Source: Closterium sp. Naga37s-1
Lineage: Eukaryota; Streptophyta; Zygnematophyceae; Desmidiales; Closteriaceae
NCBI GenBank assembly: GCA_947471745.1
Contig: CANJKZ010000820.1
Location: forward strand, 3,811,001-3,875,000
Reading direction: 5' to 3'
DNA: 64,000 nt
Part shown: in pieces, positions 53,726 to 62,996 of the stretch
How the letters are laid out: each line of letters begins with the position of its first letter
Numbering within the stretch: position 1 is the stretch's first letter
The notes under the pieces: generated by a model
What the model saw: only the letters and a program-made list of their open reading frames with translations
Database searches by the model: none
What the model was told of the DNA's origin: nothing
Program-made: the position numbers and the translations under genes

Positions 53726-56700
53726 TCAAGGGGTGAGCAAGTGAGGCAAGACAGGGACAAGACCCAGCTGAGTGCAGAAGCGCTGATGATCACAAGGCGG
53801 AAGAGCCTTGGTGAAGACATCAGCAGTGTTGGCCTCAGAGGCCACGTACGCAAGCCGCAACTGACCACGCTGCTGTAGCTCACGAGCAAGGAAGTAGCGA
53901 AGAGCAATGTGCTTAGTTCTGTGCTCCAGTCTCTGCTCTCGACACAAGGCCAGCATGGCCTTGTTGTCTACGTACAGGACTGGAGGAGAACGAGGCGGCT
54001 CTCCAAGGTCGGTCAGCAGGTAGGCGAGCCAGCGAAGCTCCTGGGCAGCCATGGCCCCAGCGTAGATCTCAGCCTCACAACTGGAGCCGAGAACAGAAGA
54101 CGAGCGAGTAGCCCGCCACGAAACAGAGCCGGAACCGAGGCTGAACGTGTAACCCTGTGATGACCGCTGTGTAGCCTGGTCGTCAGCCCAAGAAGCGTCC
54201 GCGTGCCCAGTGAGGACCACTGGACTCCGCCCTCCAAGCACTAGCCCCATGCCCGACGTACTGCACAAGTAGCGCAACACCCTCTTCGCAGCAGCCATGT
54301 GCTCTGGTCGGTGTCTCCCAGGAGCAACATAGCGTGCAAGAATGCTAAGAGGGTATGCAAGGTCAGGTCGTGTGCAGGTCATCAGGTACATGAGGCAGCC
54401 AACAAGCTCTGGATACGGGCCACTCGACTCTACGGACTCATCCGAAGGCAGAGCTGAGAGTGAGTGGCGAGTAGGCAGAGGAGTGGCCTGAGGCGAGGAG
54501 TACGTGAAGCCGAAGCGCTGAAGGACCTGCTGCACCATGTGTGACTGAGTCAGGGTAATGGTGCGGCGTGCTCTGTCCCGGGTGGTCTGCAAGCCAAGGT
54601 AGCTGCGCAGTTCACCCAGGTCTGTGCACGTGTGTCTCTTCTGCAGCTCGGACTTCACGTGGGCGAGTCCAGTAGTGTCAGCTGTGGCAAAGACTAAGTC
54701 GTCGACGTACACGAGGATGTAGAACGGCGACAGAGAGGTGTCGGTGCGCAGAAACAGCGACGGGTCGGCAGTAGAAGGAGCAAACCCAAGAGCCGCAAGC
54801 GTAGTCCTCAGTGTGTCGTGCCACTCACGTGGCGCCTGGCGGAGACCGTAGACTGGACGCCAGAGACTCCACTGGGTACCAGGAGGGAAAGACCCAGTGA
54901 AGCCAGGTGGGCGGCGCAGCCAGATCTCCTCGTGCAGGCTGCCCTGCAAGAAAGCAGTGCTGAAGTCGAGAGAGTGCAGCTCGTAGTCACGGTGAGCAGC
55001 AACGTGTAGCAGTACCCGAAGAGTGGTCATCTTCGGGGTGGGGGAGAAGGTCTGAAAGTAGTCAACTCCCTGCCGCTGACTGAAGCCACGAGCCACGTAA
55101 CGAGCCTTGAAGACAGGCGGAGAACCCGGCGGCCGCTTCACCCTGAAGATCCACATGCCACTGACGATGTTCGCCCCAGGAGGGGGGACAGCGTCAACGT
55201 AGGTGCCTGTGGACTTCCAGGAAGCCATCTCTGCATCCATAGCTGCCTGCCACTGAGAGGAGTAGGGACCCTCTATCGCCTCCGCGTAAGAGCGCGGAGT
55301 CGGGATGTCAAGTGCATCCGGGTCTCCCTCAGGGGTAAGCAGTACGGACACGAGATGAGGTGAAGCAGCTGCCAGACACTGGAACTCCTCCTGCCTGTCC
55401 TCAAGGACGTCCGTGCCAAGGGCACACTCACCCCCGACGGACGGAGGACAGACAGACTCAGACTCAGCAACAAGACTGGCAGCGTAGTCTAGGCGACAGC
55501 GAGCAGCAAAGTCGACGAGCTCAGCAACTAGGGCAGACGCAGCAGTAGACTCGAAAGAAGGGTCAGTGACGACAGTAGCAAGGAGACGCGTGACAGTAGG
55601 ACTGGCAGCACGAAGAGAGTCCGACTCCGGGTCGGGAAGAGCAGGAAGGGAGGACTCAGGAGGAGAAGGCAAAGGGGCACGCAGAGGAGCAGTGGACGGA
55701 CGCAGAGACATCCGGTGCGTGCCAGGGACAGGAGGAGGACGCGGACGCGAACCACGACCACTAGCGCGAGCAGTACGGACAGGCGACGCAGGGCGAGACG
55801 CAGGCTCACGACGCTCAGTAAGACCTCCAGTAGGACCAGTGTAGGGAGAAGGAGCAGGCAAAGGGGAGGTAGGCTGTAGCTGTGACTGCGACGGGACAGG
55901 CTGTGGACCCTCCAAGGGAGGAGGAGGACCAGCAGAAGGCGGAAGACCAAGAACCTGCTGCAGGAGTGGAACGAAGTACGGTCGAGGCCGCGTAGCGACG
56001 CCAGAAACAGCAGGGACAGCACCAGTACCCCCAGTAGGAGCACCTGCTCCAGCAGCACCTCCAGCAGCTCCACCAGTGGTAGCCGCAGCGCCAACACCCT
56101 CAGCAGCACCAGCTCCAGTCGAACCTGCAGGCCCAGCAGCTCCAGTACTCCCAGTACGAGCACCTCCGGGACCCGCAACAGCAGCACCCTCAGTAGCCGA
56201 AGAACCTCCAGCACCAGCAGCACGGCTCCAGCGCCGGGCAAACCACTCGCGCAGCTCGTGTGGAGAGAGTGGCTCCCGACGAGACGAAGCACGCGGAGAA
56301 CCTCCAGGCGGAGGACCTCCAGGCTCAGCACCCCTAGACCCAGCACCCCCAGGCGTAGCACCCCCACACTCAGCACCCCCAGGCTCAGCACCCCCAGGCT
56401 CAGCACCCCCAGGCGTAGCACCCCCAGACTCAGCACCCCCAGGCTCAGCACCTGCAGGCTCAGCACCCCCAGTCTCAGCACCCCTAGGCTCAGCACCCTC
56501 AGCAGCACCAGAGTCACCAGTGACCTCGACAGGCTCGACTGCGTCTACCTGGGACACACCTGAAGGGGCAGGACCCTGAGGGGGGAGGGGGTCTACCGGG
56601 GGGGGACCTGGTACAAGGAAGAGCGGGGGCGGGGGGAGGGACGGAGTGCGGTAGGGGAAGAGGCGGTAGTAGGGGACCGACTCGTCAAACGTGACGTCCT

Positions 56701-59602
56701 GGGAGGACAGAACATGGCGAGAGGTGGGGTGGTAGAACTGCCACCCAGGCGCGTCGGGGGGGAACCCCAGGAAGACGCAAGGAGCAGCACGAGGGGACAG
56801 CTTGTCCGCAGACAAGTCGCGGACAAACGCCCGAGATCCCCAGACCCGGAACGCCGACGCATCGCCAACCTTCCCCGTCCACAGCAAGGCTGGGGAGGTC
56901 TCCGGCGTGGAGACCCTAGGGTGAAGGTTGATCTGATGCGCCGCGTACCTCACCGCAAACGGCCACAGAAAATGGGGGGCAGCCGCATGCATCATAGACG
57001 TACGAGCGACGTCCATGACCATGCCAATGCGGCGCTCAGCAATCCCATTTTGCTGCGGAGAGTCCGGAAGCGTGAAGGTCTGACGGATGCCTCGTGCACG
57101 ACAGTAGGCTCGCAGAAGGCCAGAGGAGAACTCCCCGCCTCTGTCCGAGTGCAGACGCAGAACAGGAAAGTCGGAGCCAAAGCTCTGCCTGAGCTGGAGA
57201 CGAGCTGCGCGGATCCAGTCGATCAGCACCTCAGTGACATCACCCTTGCTGCGCAAGGGGAAGACTGCGGTGTAACGCGAGTAGTCGTCAACAACGAGTA
57301 GGAAGTAGCGCTCGTGACCCTGCCCACGGACGCGGGCTGGGCCCCACACGTCCATGTGAAGCGTCTGCAACGGGGCCTCTGTCGGAGGAAACTGGGAGGA
57401 GTGAGGGGCAGCACGCTGGCGCCCCTCGACACAGGGGACACAGGTAGGGCCAGGGCCCTGAGGAAGGGGAGGGAGGGACCGGGGTAGACCAGACACTAGA
57501 AGACGGGAGGCCATGCCTCTGAGCCGAAGCAGAGAGGGGTGACCAAGACGGTGATGCCAGAGGAGAGTCTCGTGAGACAGGAGACGACACGAACAGGGGG
57601 CAGACTCAGGACCAGACCTGGACGCTCCAGCAAACACCCGACCCGACGAAGCGACTCTACCAGACTCAGTAACGGGAGGAGACGCAGTGGTCAGTGTGTA
57701 CAGGCTCGACCCCGGCTGACGGGTAAACGTAGCCAGGTGTCGGCCTGTGCTAGCCTCTGTACAGTGCGTCACCCGCTGACGCGCAGGAGTGAACTGGTGT
57801 ACACCCGCATCCTGGAGGTCAGCACCACTCACCAGGTTCGTAGAGAACGAGGGGAGGTAGAGACCAGACAGGGTGCCAGAGGGAGCCGCCGGACACGGGA
57901 GGACTGTGGAGAAGCGAGACAGGACAGGACCCCCAGAGGGGTCAGCCAGAGACACTGCAACCGGCCGACTCAGCGGTGTGAGTGTGGTGCAGTCCCGAAA
58001 GAAGGAGCGAGACGCCCCAGAGTCAAGGGTGAAGGTGAGGGAGGCCGAAGCCGACGTAGTACCTGAGAGCGCAGACTCACCAGTACCTGAGGACGCAGAC
58101 ACACGGGCACCTAGAGCAGCAGCGTCGCAAGCACCTAGGGCAGCAGCCTCACCAGGACCTAGCGCAGCAGTCTCAATGCCCGGATCGGGCGGGAAACACC
58201 GGTAACAGTCACCCTCATCACTAATAGACACAGCATACATGGCAGAGAGAATAGCATCAAAGTCAAGATCATAGATGGCAACACCCGCCCTGGACAGCTC
58301 GCCCCAGCGAGGGATCTCTGAGGCCTCCGGGAACTGGTGACGCCACGCGTCCGTCAGGCGGCCAAAGCAGCGCTGGGTGGGGTGGGCACCCCCACACTGC
58401 TCACCCGCACGGTCGCCGGTGCGCAAAACGTAGGAGCACGGACCAAAACCCCCACCCCGCTGACGCGCAGTGTACCACTCACGAAGCTGCTGAGGGGACA
58501 GGGTGTCACGACCACGCTGCTGCTGCTGGCGCGAGCCACCACCGGAGCCACTCCTCTGCGAAGACCCGCGACCAGCACCACCGCCACCCCCGCCGCCTCC
58601 GCCGCCTCCGCCGCCTCCGCTACTGCCGCCGCCTCCGCCTCCACCGCCGCCTCCTCCGCCATCTCCGCTCCCACCGCCACCGCCGCCGCCACCTCCGCCT
58701 CCACTGCCGCCACCGACCCCTCCACCCCCACCTCCACTCCCACCGCCACCCCCACTCCCCCCACTGCCGCCACCTCCACCTCCACCGCCCCCGCTCGCTC
58801 CTCCAGCGCCCTTGCCCCCCTTGCCCTTGCCAGAGCGGCGTCTCCCGCTAGGGGCAGACGCCACACCGACCGACTCAAGACCAAGGAGGTCGGCCGCAGC
58901 AGCAGAGGCAACAGAGGGCAGAAGGGGGGAGGGGGAACACCCCTCAAAGATGGGGGTGCGCGGGTCACCACGAGAGGCCCCTACAGCGACTATGCTCTTC
59001 TCGGCCGCTAGGAGGGACTTCTCGAGGAGGTCAACAGTGAGAGTGGTGGGACAGACAGAGAGAAAGTGGTCCATGACTACGCGAAGGGAGTCAGGAAGGC
59101 GAGTGACTATGTAGTAAAGAGTGATGTACATGGGGGGGGGGTTCTTGGCGCAGAAGTCAGGAGGGAGTGCAGCGCGGTAGCGAGTGTCACTAGTGCGGAG
59201 GTGCGTAATGAGGTCAGCGACTGTGGGAAAGGCAGCAAGGTCAGGAAAGAGGTACGGTAGCATGAGACGGCTCAGTGCAGCAGTGGCAGGGGAGGAGTAG
59301 CGCGCAACTACAGCGTCGTACAAGGTCTGAGCACTCTTGTACTGACTAAAGTGCGCACGCTCGGAGGTAGGGAGGTGGCGACGCACAGCAAGACGTGCAG
59401 CAGCGTCGCGCGTGGCCCACTGGGAGCGAACAGTGGCGTCAGCATCAGCAGCAGGGGCAGTGGAGGCGCCAGAGGTGAGGTCAAAGAGAGAGAGGCCGTC
59501 TGCCCTATCGCACTGTAAGAACAGCTGCAGGTCATCTACCCAGACCTCAAAGTCAATGGCCCGACCCTCACCGTCAAGGACGAGAACACTAGGGGTAGCC
59601 AT
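53726..59602 (-). CDS. Copia C Gag-Pol polyprotein, 1958 aa, intact
   Basis: Gag from MATPSVLVLDGEGRAIDFEV to about 265 (LREWY follows later), poly-Gly linker at about 267-347, variant knuckle CGGAHPTQRC near 395, protease LDSGASRSFF near 527, pre-integrase HHRLGHPSL near 680, integrase MDVWGPARVRGQ near 750 with VVDDYS, HSDRGGEFSS near 820 and QQNGIAERR, a GGAEPGG-type repeat linker near 1020-1110, RT WIFRVKRPPGSPP near 1484 with catalytic YVDDLVFAT near 1634, RNase H YAGAMAAQELRW near 1845 and ANTADVFTKAL near the C terminus. All catalytic motifs are present and there are no stops or shifts. Gag has the N-terminal domain missing from copia A and B. Start chosen as first ATG, matching the copia G gag start. 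Confidence 0.95.
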   Translation of the reverse strand: MATPSVLVLDGEGRAIDFEVWVDDLQLFLQCDRADGLSLFDLTSGASTAPAADADATVRSQWATRDAAARLAVRRHLPTSERAHFSQYKSAQTLYDAVVARYSSPATAALSRLMLPYLFPDLAAFPTVADLITHLRTSDTRYRAALPPDFCAKNPPPMYITLYYIVTRLPDSLRVVMDHFLSVCPTTLTVDLLEKSLLAAEKSIVAVGASRGDPRTPIFEGCSPSPLLPSVASAAAADLLGLESVGVASAPSGRRRSGKGKGGKGAGGASGGGGGGGGGSGGSGGGGGSGGGGGGVGGGSGGGGGGGGGGGSGDGGGGGGGGGGGGSSGGGGGGGGGGGGGGAGRGSSQRSGSGGGSRQQQQRGRDTLSPQQLREWYTARQRGGGFGPCSYVLRTGDRAGEQCGGAHPTQRCFGRLTDAWRHQFPEASEIPRWGELSRAGVAIYDLDFDAILSAMYAVSISDEGDCYRCFPPDPGIETAALGPGEAAALGACDAAALGARVSASSGTGESALSGTTSASASLTFTLDSGASRSFFRDCTTLTPLSRPVAVSLADPSGGPVLSRFSTVLPCPAAPSGTLSGLYLPSFSTNLVSGADLQDAGVHQFTPARQRVTHCTEASTGRHLATFTRQPGSSLYTLTTASPPVTESGRVASSGRVFAGASRSGPESAPCSCRLLSHETLLWHHRLGHPSLLRLRGMASRLLVSGLPRSLPPLPQGPGPTCVPCVEGRQRAAPHSSQFPPTEAPLQTLHMDVWGPARVRGQGHERYFLLVVDDYSRYTAVFPLRSKGDVTEVLIDWIRAARLQLRQSFGSDFPVLRLHSDRGGEFSSGLLRAYCRARGIRQTFTLPDSPQQNGIAERRIGMVMDVARTSMMHAAAPHFLWPFAVRYAAHQINLHPRVSTPETSPALLWTGKVGDASAFRVWGSRAFVRDLSADKLSPRAAPCVFLGFPPDAPGWQFYHPTSRHVLSSQDVTFDESVPYYRLFPYRTPSLPPPPLFLVPGPPPVDPLPPQGPAPSGVSQVDAVEPVEVTGDSGAAEGAEPRGAETGGAEPAGAEPGGAESGGATPGGAEPGGAEPGGAECGGATPGGAGSRGAEPGGPPPGGSPRASSRREPLSPHELREWFARRWSRAAGAGGSSATEGAAVAGPGGARTGSTGAAGPAGSTGAGAAEGVGAAATTGGAAGGAAGAGAPTGGTGAVPAVSGVATRPRPYFVPLLQQVLGLPPSAGPPPPLEGPQPVPSQSQLQPTSPLPAPSPYTGPTGGLTERREPASRPASPVRTARASGRGSRPRPPPVPGTHRMSLRPSTAPLRAPLPSPPESSLPALPDPESDSLRAASPTVTRLLATVVTDPSFESTAASALVAELVDFAARCRLDYAASLVAESESVCPPSVGGECALGTDVLEDRQEEFQCLAAASPHLVSVLLTPEGDPDALDIPTPRSYAEAIEGPYSSQWQAAMDAEMASWKSTGTYVDAVPPPGANIVSGMWIFRVKRPPGSPPVFKARYVARGFSQRQGVDYFQTFSPTPKMTTLRVLLHVAAHRDYELHSLDFSTAFLQGSLHEEIWLRRPPGFTGSFPPGTQWSLWRPVYGLRQAPREWHDTLRTTLAALGFAPSTADPSLFLRTDTSLSPFYILVYVDDLVFATADTTGLAHVKSELQKRHTCTDLGELRSYLGLQTTRDRARRTITLTQSHMVQQVLQRFGFTYSSPQATPLPTRHSLSALPSDESVESSGPYPELVGCLMYLMTCTRPDLAYPLSILARYVAPGRHRPEHMAAAKRVLRYLCSTSGMGLVLGGRSPVVLTGHADASWADDQATQRSSQGYTFSLGSGSVSWRATRSSSVLGSSCEAEIYAGAMAAQELRWLAYLLTDLGEPPRSPPVLYVDNKAMLALCREQRLEHRTKHIALRYFLARELQQRGQLRLAYVASEANTADVFTKALPPCDHQRFCTQLGLVPVLPHLLTP

Positions 59603-60616
59603 GACCCTAGACGACTAGCAGCGCAAACAGTAGGGTGAGGGCAGTGCTGTGAAAAGGCGCTGTGCTCACCAGACTGGGCAGGTCGGGCGGCCCGGAAGGA
59701 GGGCGGCGCGGCGGCTCGGCGGCTCAGCTGCTGGGCGGCTCGGCGGGTCGGCGGCTCCGCTGCTGGGCGGCTCAGCTGCTGGGCGGGTCGGCTGCTGGGC
59801 GGCTCGGCTGCTGGGCGGCTCGGCTGCTGGGCGGCTCGGCTGCTGGGCGGCTCGGTTGCTGGGCGGCTCGGCTGCTGGGCGGCTCGGCTGCAGGGCGGCT
59901 CGGCTGCTGGGCGGCTCGGCTGCTCTGCTGTCGGGCGGCTCGGTTGTGCTGCTGAAGGGCGGCACGGCGGTCAGCTGCTCGGCCGGGTGAGACGGCTCGG
60001 GCGGCTAGGGTGGCGGGCGGCGCTGCAGCAGGTGACGGGGCCGAGAGCGAGGTGGCGGGGCCGCAAGTAGGGTGGCGGGGCCGCCGAGTGAGGCAGCGGG
60101 GCCGCTAGGTAGGGCGGCGGGGCCGCTAGGTAGGGCGGCGGGGCCGCAGGTAGGGTAGGGCGGCGACGAGCCAGGCGGCGACAGGCCGGGACAGGCGGCG
60201 CACGGGCCACAACGGGCGGCGACGGGCCGGGGGAGGCGGCGCACGGGCCGCGACGGGCGGCGACGGGCCGGGCGGCGACGGGCCGCGACGAGCAGCGACG
60301 GGCCGGGACAGGCGGCGCACGGGCCGCGTCGGGCCGCGTCAGGTGGCGACGGGCCGGGACAGGCGGCGCAGGGGCCGCGTCGCACGGGACGGGCGGCTCA
60401 CGTGGCCGGGGCGGGCGTCAAAAGGGCGGCGGGCGGGCCGCGTAGGGTGGCGACGGGCCGCTAAGGGCGGCGACGGCCGAGCAAGGGCGGCTCGAGGGAG
60501 GCCGCGACGGTAGAGAGAGGACCCGAGGCGCGACTCGGGCCTAAGCGGAGCGCGCTTCGGGCAGAAAAAAAAAAATTTCGATGGTGGGCCCTAGGATCAG
60601 TTCCCACTAGGGAACC
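59603..60616 (-). repeat. GC-rich leader of copia C with 17-bp array
   Basis: 59690-59950 has about 13 copies of a 17-bp unit (GGCTCGGCTGCTGGGCG); 60010-60500 is GCGGCGACGGGCC-type repeat. As at 9775, a 17-bp stop-free unit keeps all frames open, so the apparent ORFs are artefacts. No gene. Confidence 0.8.
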
Positions 60617-60628
60617 TGCTCGATACCA

Positions 60629-60755
60629 TGATAAGAAACAAGAGTGAATGAACTATGAATGAAGTGGGTACAAGTACTAACCCTAATTGGGTTGTACCCC
60701 CTATGGGATGCCCCACTACAGCCTACACAAAAGTATAAGCTATAACGTTCTGACA
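60629..60755 (-). repeat. 5' LTR of copia C
   Basis: 127 bp, identical by eye to 53385-53511. Confidence 0.94.
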
Positions 60756-60875
60756 AAAGCACCTAGCCTAGGAAATCAAGCAATTCATGCATGCATATAA
60801 TTATCCTATGCTAGAAATAGCATAATAAAGTAAAGGCAAGCAAGCATAGCTGGCATAAGCCGTCGTACTCTCACA
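60756..60875 (-). repeat. 5' LTR of gypsy E, second piece
   Basis: Completes the LTR begun at 53132. Its first five bases are the duplicated AAAGC; ends ACTCTCACA before TSD ATTCC. Confidence 0.92.
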
Positions 60876-60880
60876 ATTCC

Positions 60881-62434
60881 GAGGCAGTTTCTGGCTTCCA
60901 CGCCACTGAGTGGATGGCTGCCATTATTGCTGAGTGTGAGGCGTTCACTCGTACTCATTCCTACGTCGACTCTGTCCCCCACCCTGGCGCCACCATTGTC
61001 AAAGGAAAATGGGTCTTTCGTGTCAAGCAGTTGTCTGGGGAGCTCCCTGTCTTCAAAGCCCGCTATTGCGCTAAGGGCTTCACCCAGCGTGAAGGCATTG
61101 ACTATTTTGCCACCTTCTCCCCCACTGCTCGTCTCCCTACCCTTCGCCTCCTTCTTGACTTAGGTGCTCGCTGGGATTGGGAGATCCACTCTATGGACGT
61201 CTCCAATGCCTTCCTTCAGGGCGAGCTTCATGAACGCATCTTCCTTGAGCGCCCCGTTGGCTTTCCCCGTCCATTTCCTCCAGGCACTGTCTGGGAGCTG
61301 AAGCGCCCTGTGTACGGCCTCAAGCAGGCCCCTCGCGAGTGGCATGCCAAACTCGCCTCTACTCTTCACTCTCTTGGCTTCTCCACCTCTTCTTCCGACC
61401 CCAGTCTCTTCATTCGCACTCCCCCCTACAGGCTTTACATTCTTGTCTACGTCGACGACTTAGTGCTGCTCGCTGAGGACTCCGCCGATCTTGCCGCTGT
61501 CAAGAAGGCCCTTCAGGCCCGTCTCCTGTGCAAGGATCTCAGCGAGCTTCGACACTACCTCGGCATGGAGATTCGTCGCGATCGTGCTGCGCGCACTATC
61601 TCTCTCTCCCAATCTTTCTATATCCTCTCCATCCTCGAGCGGTTCGAGATGTCGCAGGCTAAGCCGATCTCCACCCCTCTTCCCGCTAACCATCAGCTCA
61701 CTGCCCCAGCCGTCCCTGCTCCCTCCTCAGAGTTGCGGCCATATCCTGAGCTCGTTGGGTCACTCATGTATGCTATGATGTGCACTCGCCCCGATCTTGC
61801 CTATCCCCTCAGTGTTCTCTCTCGCTTTGTCGGCCTTGGACGCCACACTGACGTGCACTGGGCGGCTGCCAAGCGCGTCTTGCGCTATCTTCGCGCCACC
61901 TCTGACCTTGCTTTCACTCTTGGTGGCTCTGTTCCCCCCGTTCTTTCCGGCTACAGCGACTCTTCCTATGGTGACTCTCGCCCTGACCGCCTCTCTTCTC
62001 AGGGATATGGATTCACTCTTGGCAGTGGCCTCATCAGCTGGCGTTCCACTCGTTCATCCTCTGTCTGCCTTTCCACCTGCGAGGCTGAGTTGTACGCAGG
62101 CACACTGGCGGCTCAGGAGGCTCGTTGGCTCTCCTTTCTCCTTGCTGAGCCGGGTCACTCTCAGCCCTCTGTTACGCTCGCTTGTGACAGTGCCAGCATG
62201 ATTCATCTCACTGAGAACCCTGTCTATCATGCTCGCAGCAAGCACATTGAAGTGCGGTACTTCTTTGTTCGCGAGCTGGTGCAGTCTCGCTTCCTCCACC
62301 TTCGCAAGTTTGCCTCGGATGCCAACCTTGCCGATATATTCACAAAAGCGCTCCTTCGTGCGCCACACCGGTTCTACGTGCGCGCTCTTGGTCTCTCTCG
62401 CGTTTCCACTTCAGGGGGTGTTCCAGTTCGCTAG
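60881..62434 (+). CDS. Copia F reverse transcriptase and RNase H, open
   Basis: Open from the gypsy E border to TAG at 62432-62434. RT: YVDSVPHPGATIVKGKWVFR, VKQLSGELPVFKARYCAKGF, MDVSNAFLQGELHERIFLE, YGLKQAPREWH, catalytic YVDDLVLLA, GSLMYAMMCTRPDLAYPL. RNase H: SSVCLSTCEAELYAGTLAAQ, CDSASMIHLTENPVYHARSK, ANLADIFTKALLRAP. No stops or shifts, but the 5' part of pol is 14 kb away, beyond gypsy E, so no complete polyprotein can be made. ATG at 60914 is internal to the original frame. Confidence 0.93.
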   Translation, partial: EAVSGFHATEWMAAIIAECEAFTRTHSYVDSVPHPGATIVKGKWVFRVKQLSGELPVFKARYCAKGFTQREGIDYFATFSPTARLPTLRLLLDLGARWDWEIHSMDVSNAFLQGELHERIFLERPVGFPRPFPPGTVWELKRPVYGLKQAPREWHAKLASTLHSLGFSTSSSDPSLFIRTPPYRLYILVYVDDLVLLAEDSADLAAVKKALQARLLCKDLSELRHYLGMEIRRDRAARTISLSQSFYILSILERFEMSQAKPISTPLPANHQLTAPAVPAPSSELRPYPELVGSLMYAMMCTRPDLAYPLSVLSRFVGLGRHTDVHWAAAKRVLRYLRATSDLAFTLGGSVPPVLSGYSDSSYGDSRPDRLSSQGYGFTLGSGLISWRSTRSSSVCLSTCEAELYAGTLAAQEARWLSFLLAEPGHSQPSVTLACDSASMIHLTENPVYHARSKHIEVRYFFVRELVQSRFLHLRKFASDANLADIFTKALLRAPHRFYVRALGLSRVSTSGGVPVR

Positions 62435-62470
62435 GCGCTCCTCTTCAGAGCTTCACCTAGCCTGGGGGTG

Positions 62471-62730
62471 TGCTGGAGTAGGCTAGTGTTTGCTCTGCCT
62501 TTTATTTTGGCCTTACATGATTTTCCGGCCAGTTTTAGACTTAGTTTCATTTCTGGTTCGTTTTAGGTTCACTTTGCAGTTTGTACTTGCATTGAACATA
62601 CCCTAGGTTCAGTTGGGGTTTCCCAACTCCATGCTTGAAATGTCTCTCGACTTTTTTCCTAGTTCAACTATTTCGTTCTCTCCTAAGTCACCTATCGGCC
62701 GCCATGGCTCTTCTAAGACTCACTTTAACA
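62471..62730 (+). repeat. 3' LTR of copia F
   Basis: 260 bp, preceded by PPT CCTGGGGGTG. About four substitutions from the 5' LTR at 23687. Confidence 0.95.
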
Positions 62731-62735
62731 TGACG

Positions 62736-62859
62736 TACTTCTCCTTTGTGGAAGCCTCAAACACCATGGTGTTGTATGCGTCAATGTCAATATTTCTACA
62801 GAAGATGTGTTGCATTCCGGATAAATTGTTGCAAGGTCTGTTCAACGAGGAGAAAAAGG
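62736..62859 (-). pseudogene. PIF1-like helicase fragment (5'-most piece in window)
   Basis: Minus-strand translation SSLNRPCNNLSGMQHIFCRN followed by IDIDAYNTMVFEASTKEKYV joins 23681 in frame once copia F is removed. No stops in this piece. Cut on the right by copia G; the upstream helicase and Rep parts lie outside the window. Confidence 0.78.
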
Positions 62860-62984
62860 TGTCAAACACTATATGTGTTATTATTGTGTAGGCTATAGTG
62901 GGTTAGCCTTTAGGGGGTACACAAAACTAGGGTTTGCTACTTGTACTCCAACTTTTCATAGTTCACACACTTCTCATTCTGACA
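62860..62984 (+). repeat. 5' LTR of copia G
   Basis: 125 bp, TGTCAAACAC to TTCTGACA, diverged relative of the copia A/B/C LTRs. Confidence 0.9.
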
Positions 62985-62996
62985 TGGTTTCAGAGC

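Larger units (their letters stand above)
53385..60755 (-). mobile_element. Copia C: intact Ty1/copia element, probably recent
   Basis: 127-bp LTRs at 53385-53511 and 60629-60755, identical by eye; TSD AAAGC (53380-53384, 60756-60760). PBS TGGTATCGAGC on the minus strand abuts the 5' LTR. The PPT reading ATGGGGGTG abuts the 3' LTR. One uninterrupted Gag-Pol frame of 1958 codons. GC-rich leader between 59603 and 60616. It is inserted in the 5' LTR of gypsy E and is the best candidate here for a mobile, autonomous element. Confidence 0.96.
46958..60875 (-). mobile_element. Gypsy E: chromodomain Ty3/gypsy element
   Basis: LTRs 46958-47326 (369 bp) and 53132-60875, the latter split by copia C. 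TSD ATTCC (46953-46957, 60876-60880). On the minus strand the PBS TGGTAATCAGAGC lies just inside the 5' LTR (about 53129-53117) and a GGGGGGG PPT next to 47327. One Gag-Pol frame (about 52697-47340) with chromodomain, interrupted by a SMART element, a solo SMART LTR and nonsense codons. It is inserted into copia F. Confidence 0.95.
23687..62730 (+). mobile_element. Copia F: Ty1/copia element spread over 39 kb by nested insertions
   Basis: 260-bp LTRs at 23687-23946 and 62471-62730, about four differences apart, with TSD TGACG (23682-23686, 62731-62735). The PBS-like TGGTATCTAGAGC starts at 23947 and a PPT (CCTGGGGGTG) lies before the 3' LTR. Its own sequence remains at 23947-24404, 37328-38840, about 45312-46957 and 60881-62470; the rest is gypsy D (with B), copia H and gypsy E (with C and SMARTs). 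Pieces joined give gag-like repeat region, protease, integrase, RT and RNase H of a lineage distinct from copia A/B/C (LVHMDLWGPSP, YVDDLVLLA). It is inserted in the helicase of the Helentron-like element. Confidence 0.93.

Noticed and set aside
59649..59990. WAARLLGGSAAGRLGC repeat proteins
   Set aside because: Product of the 17-bp leader array of copia C, open in several frames.
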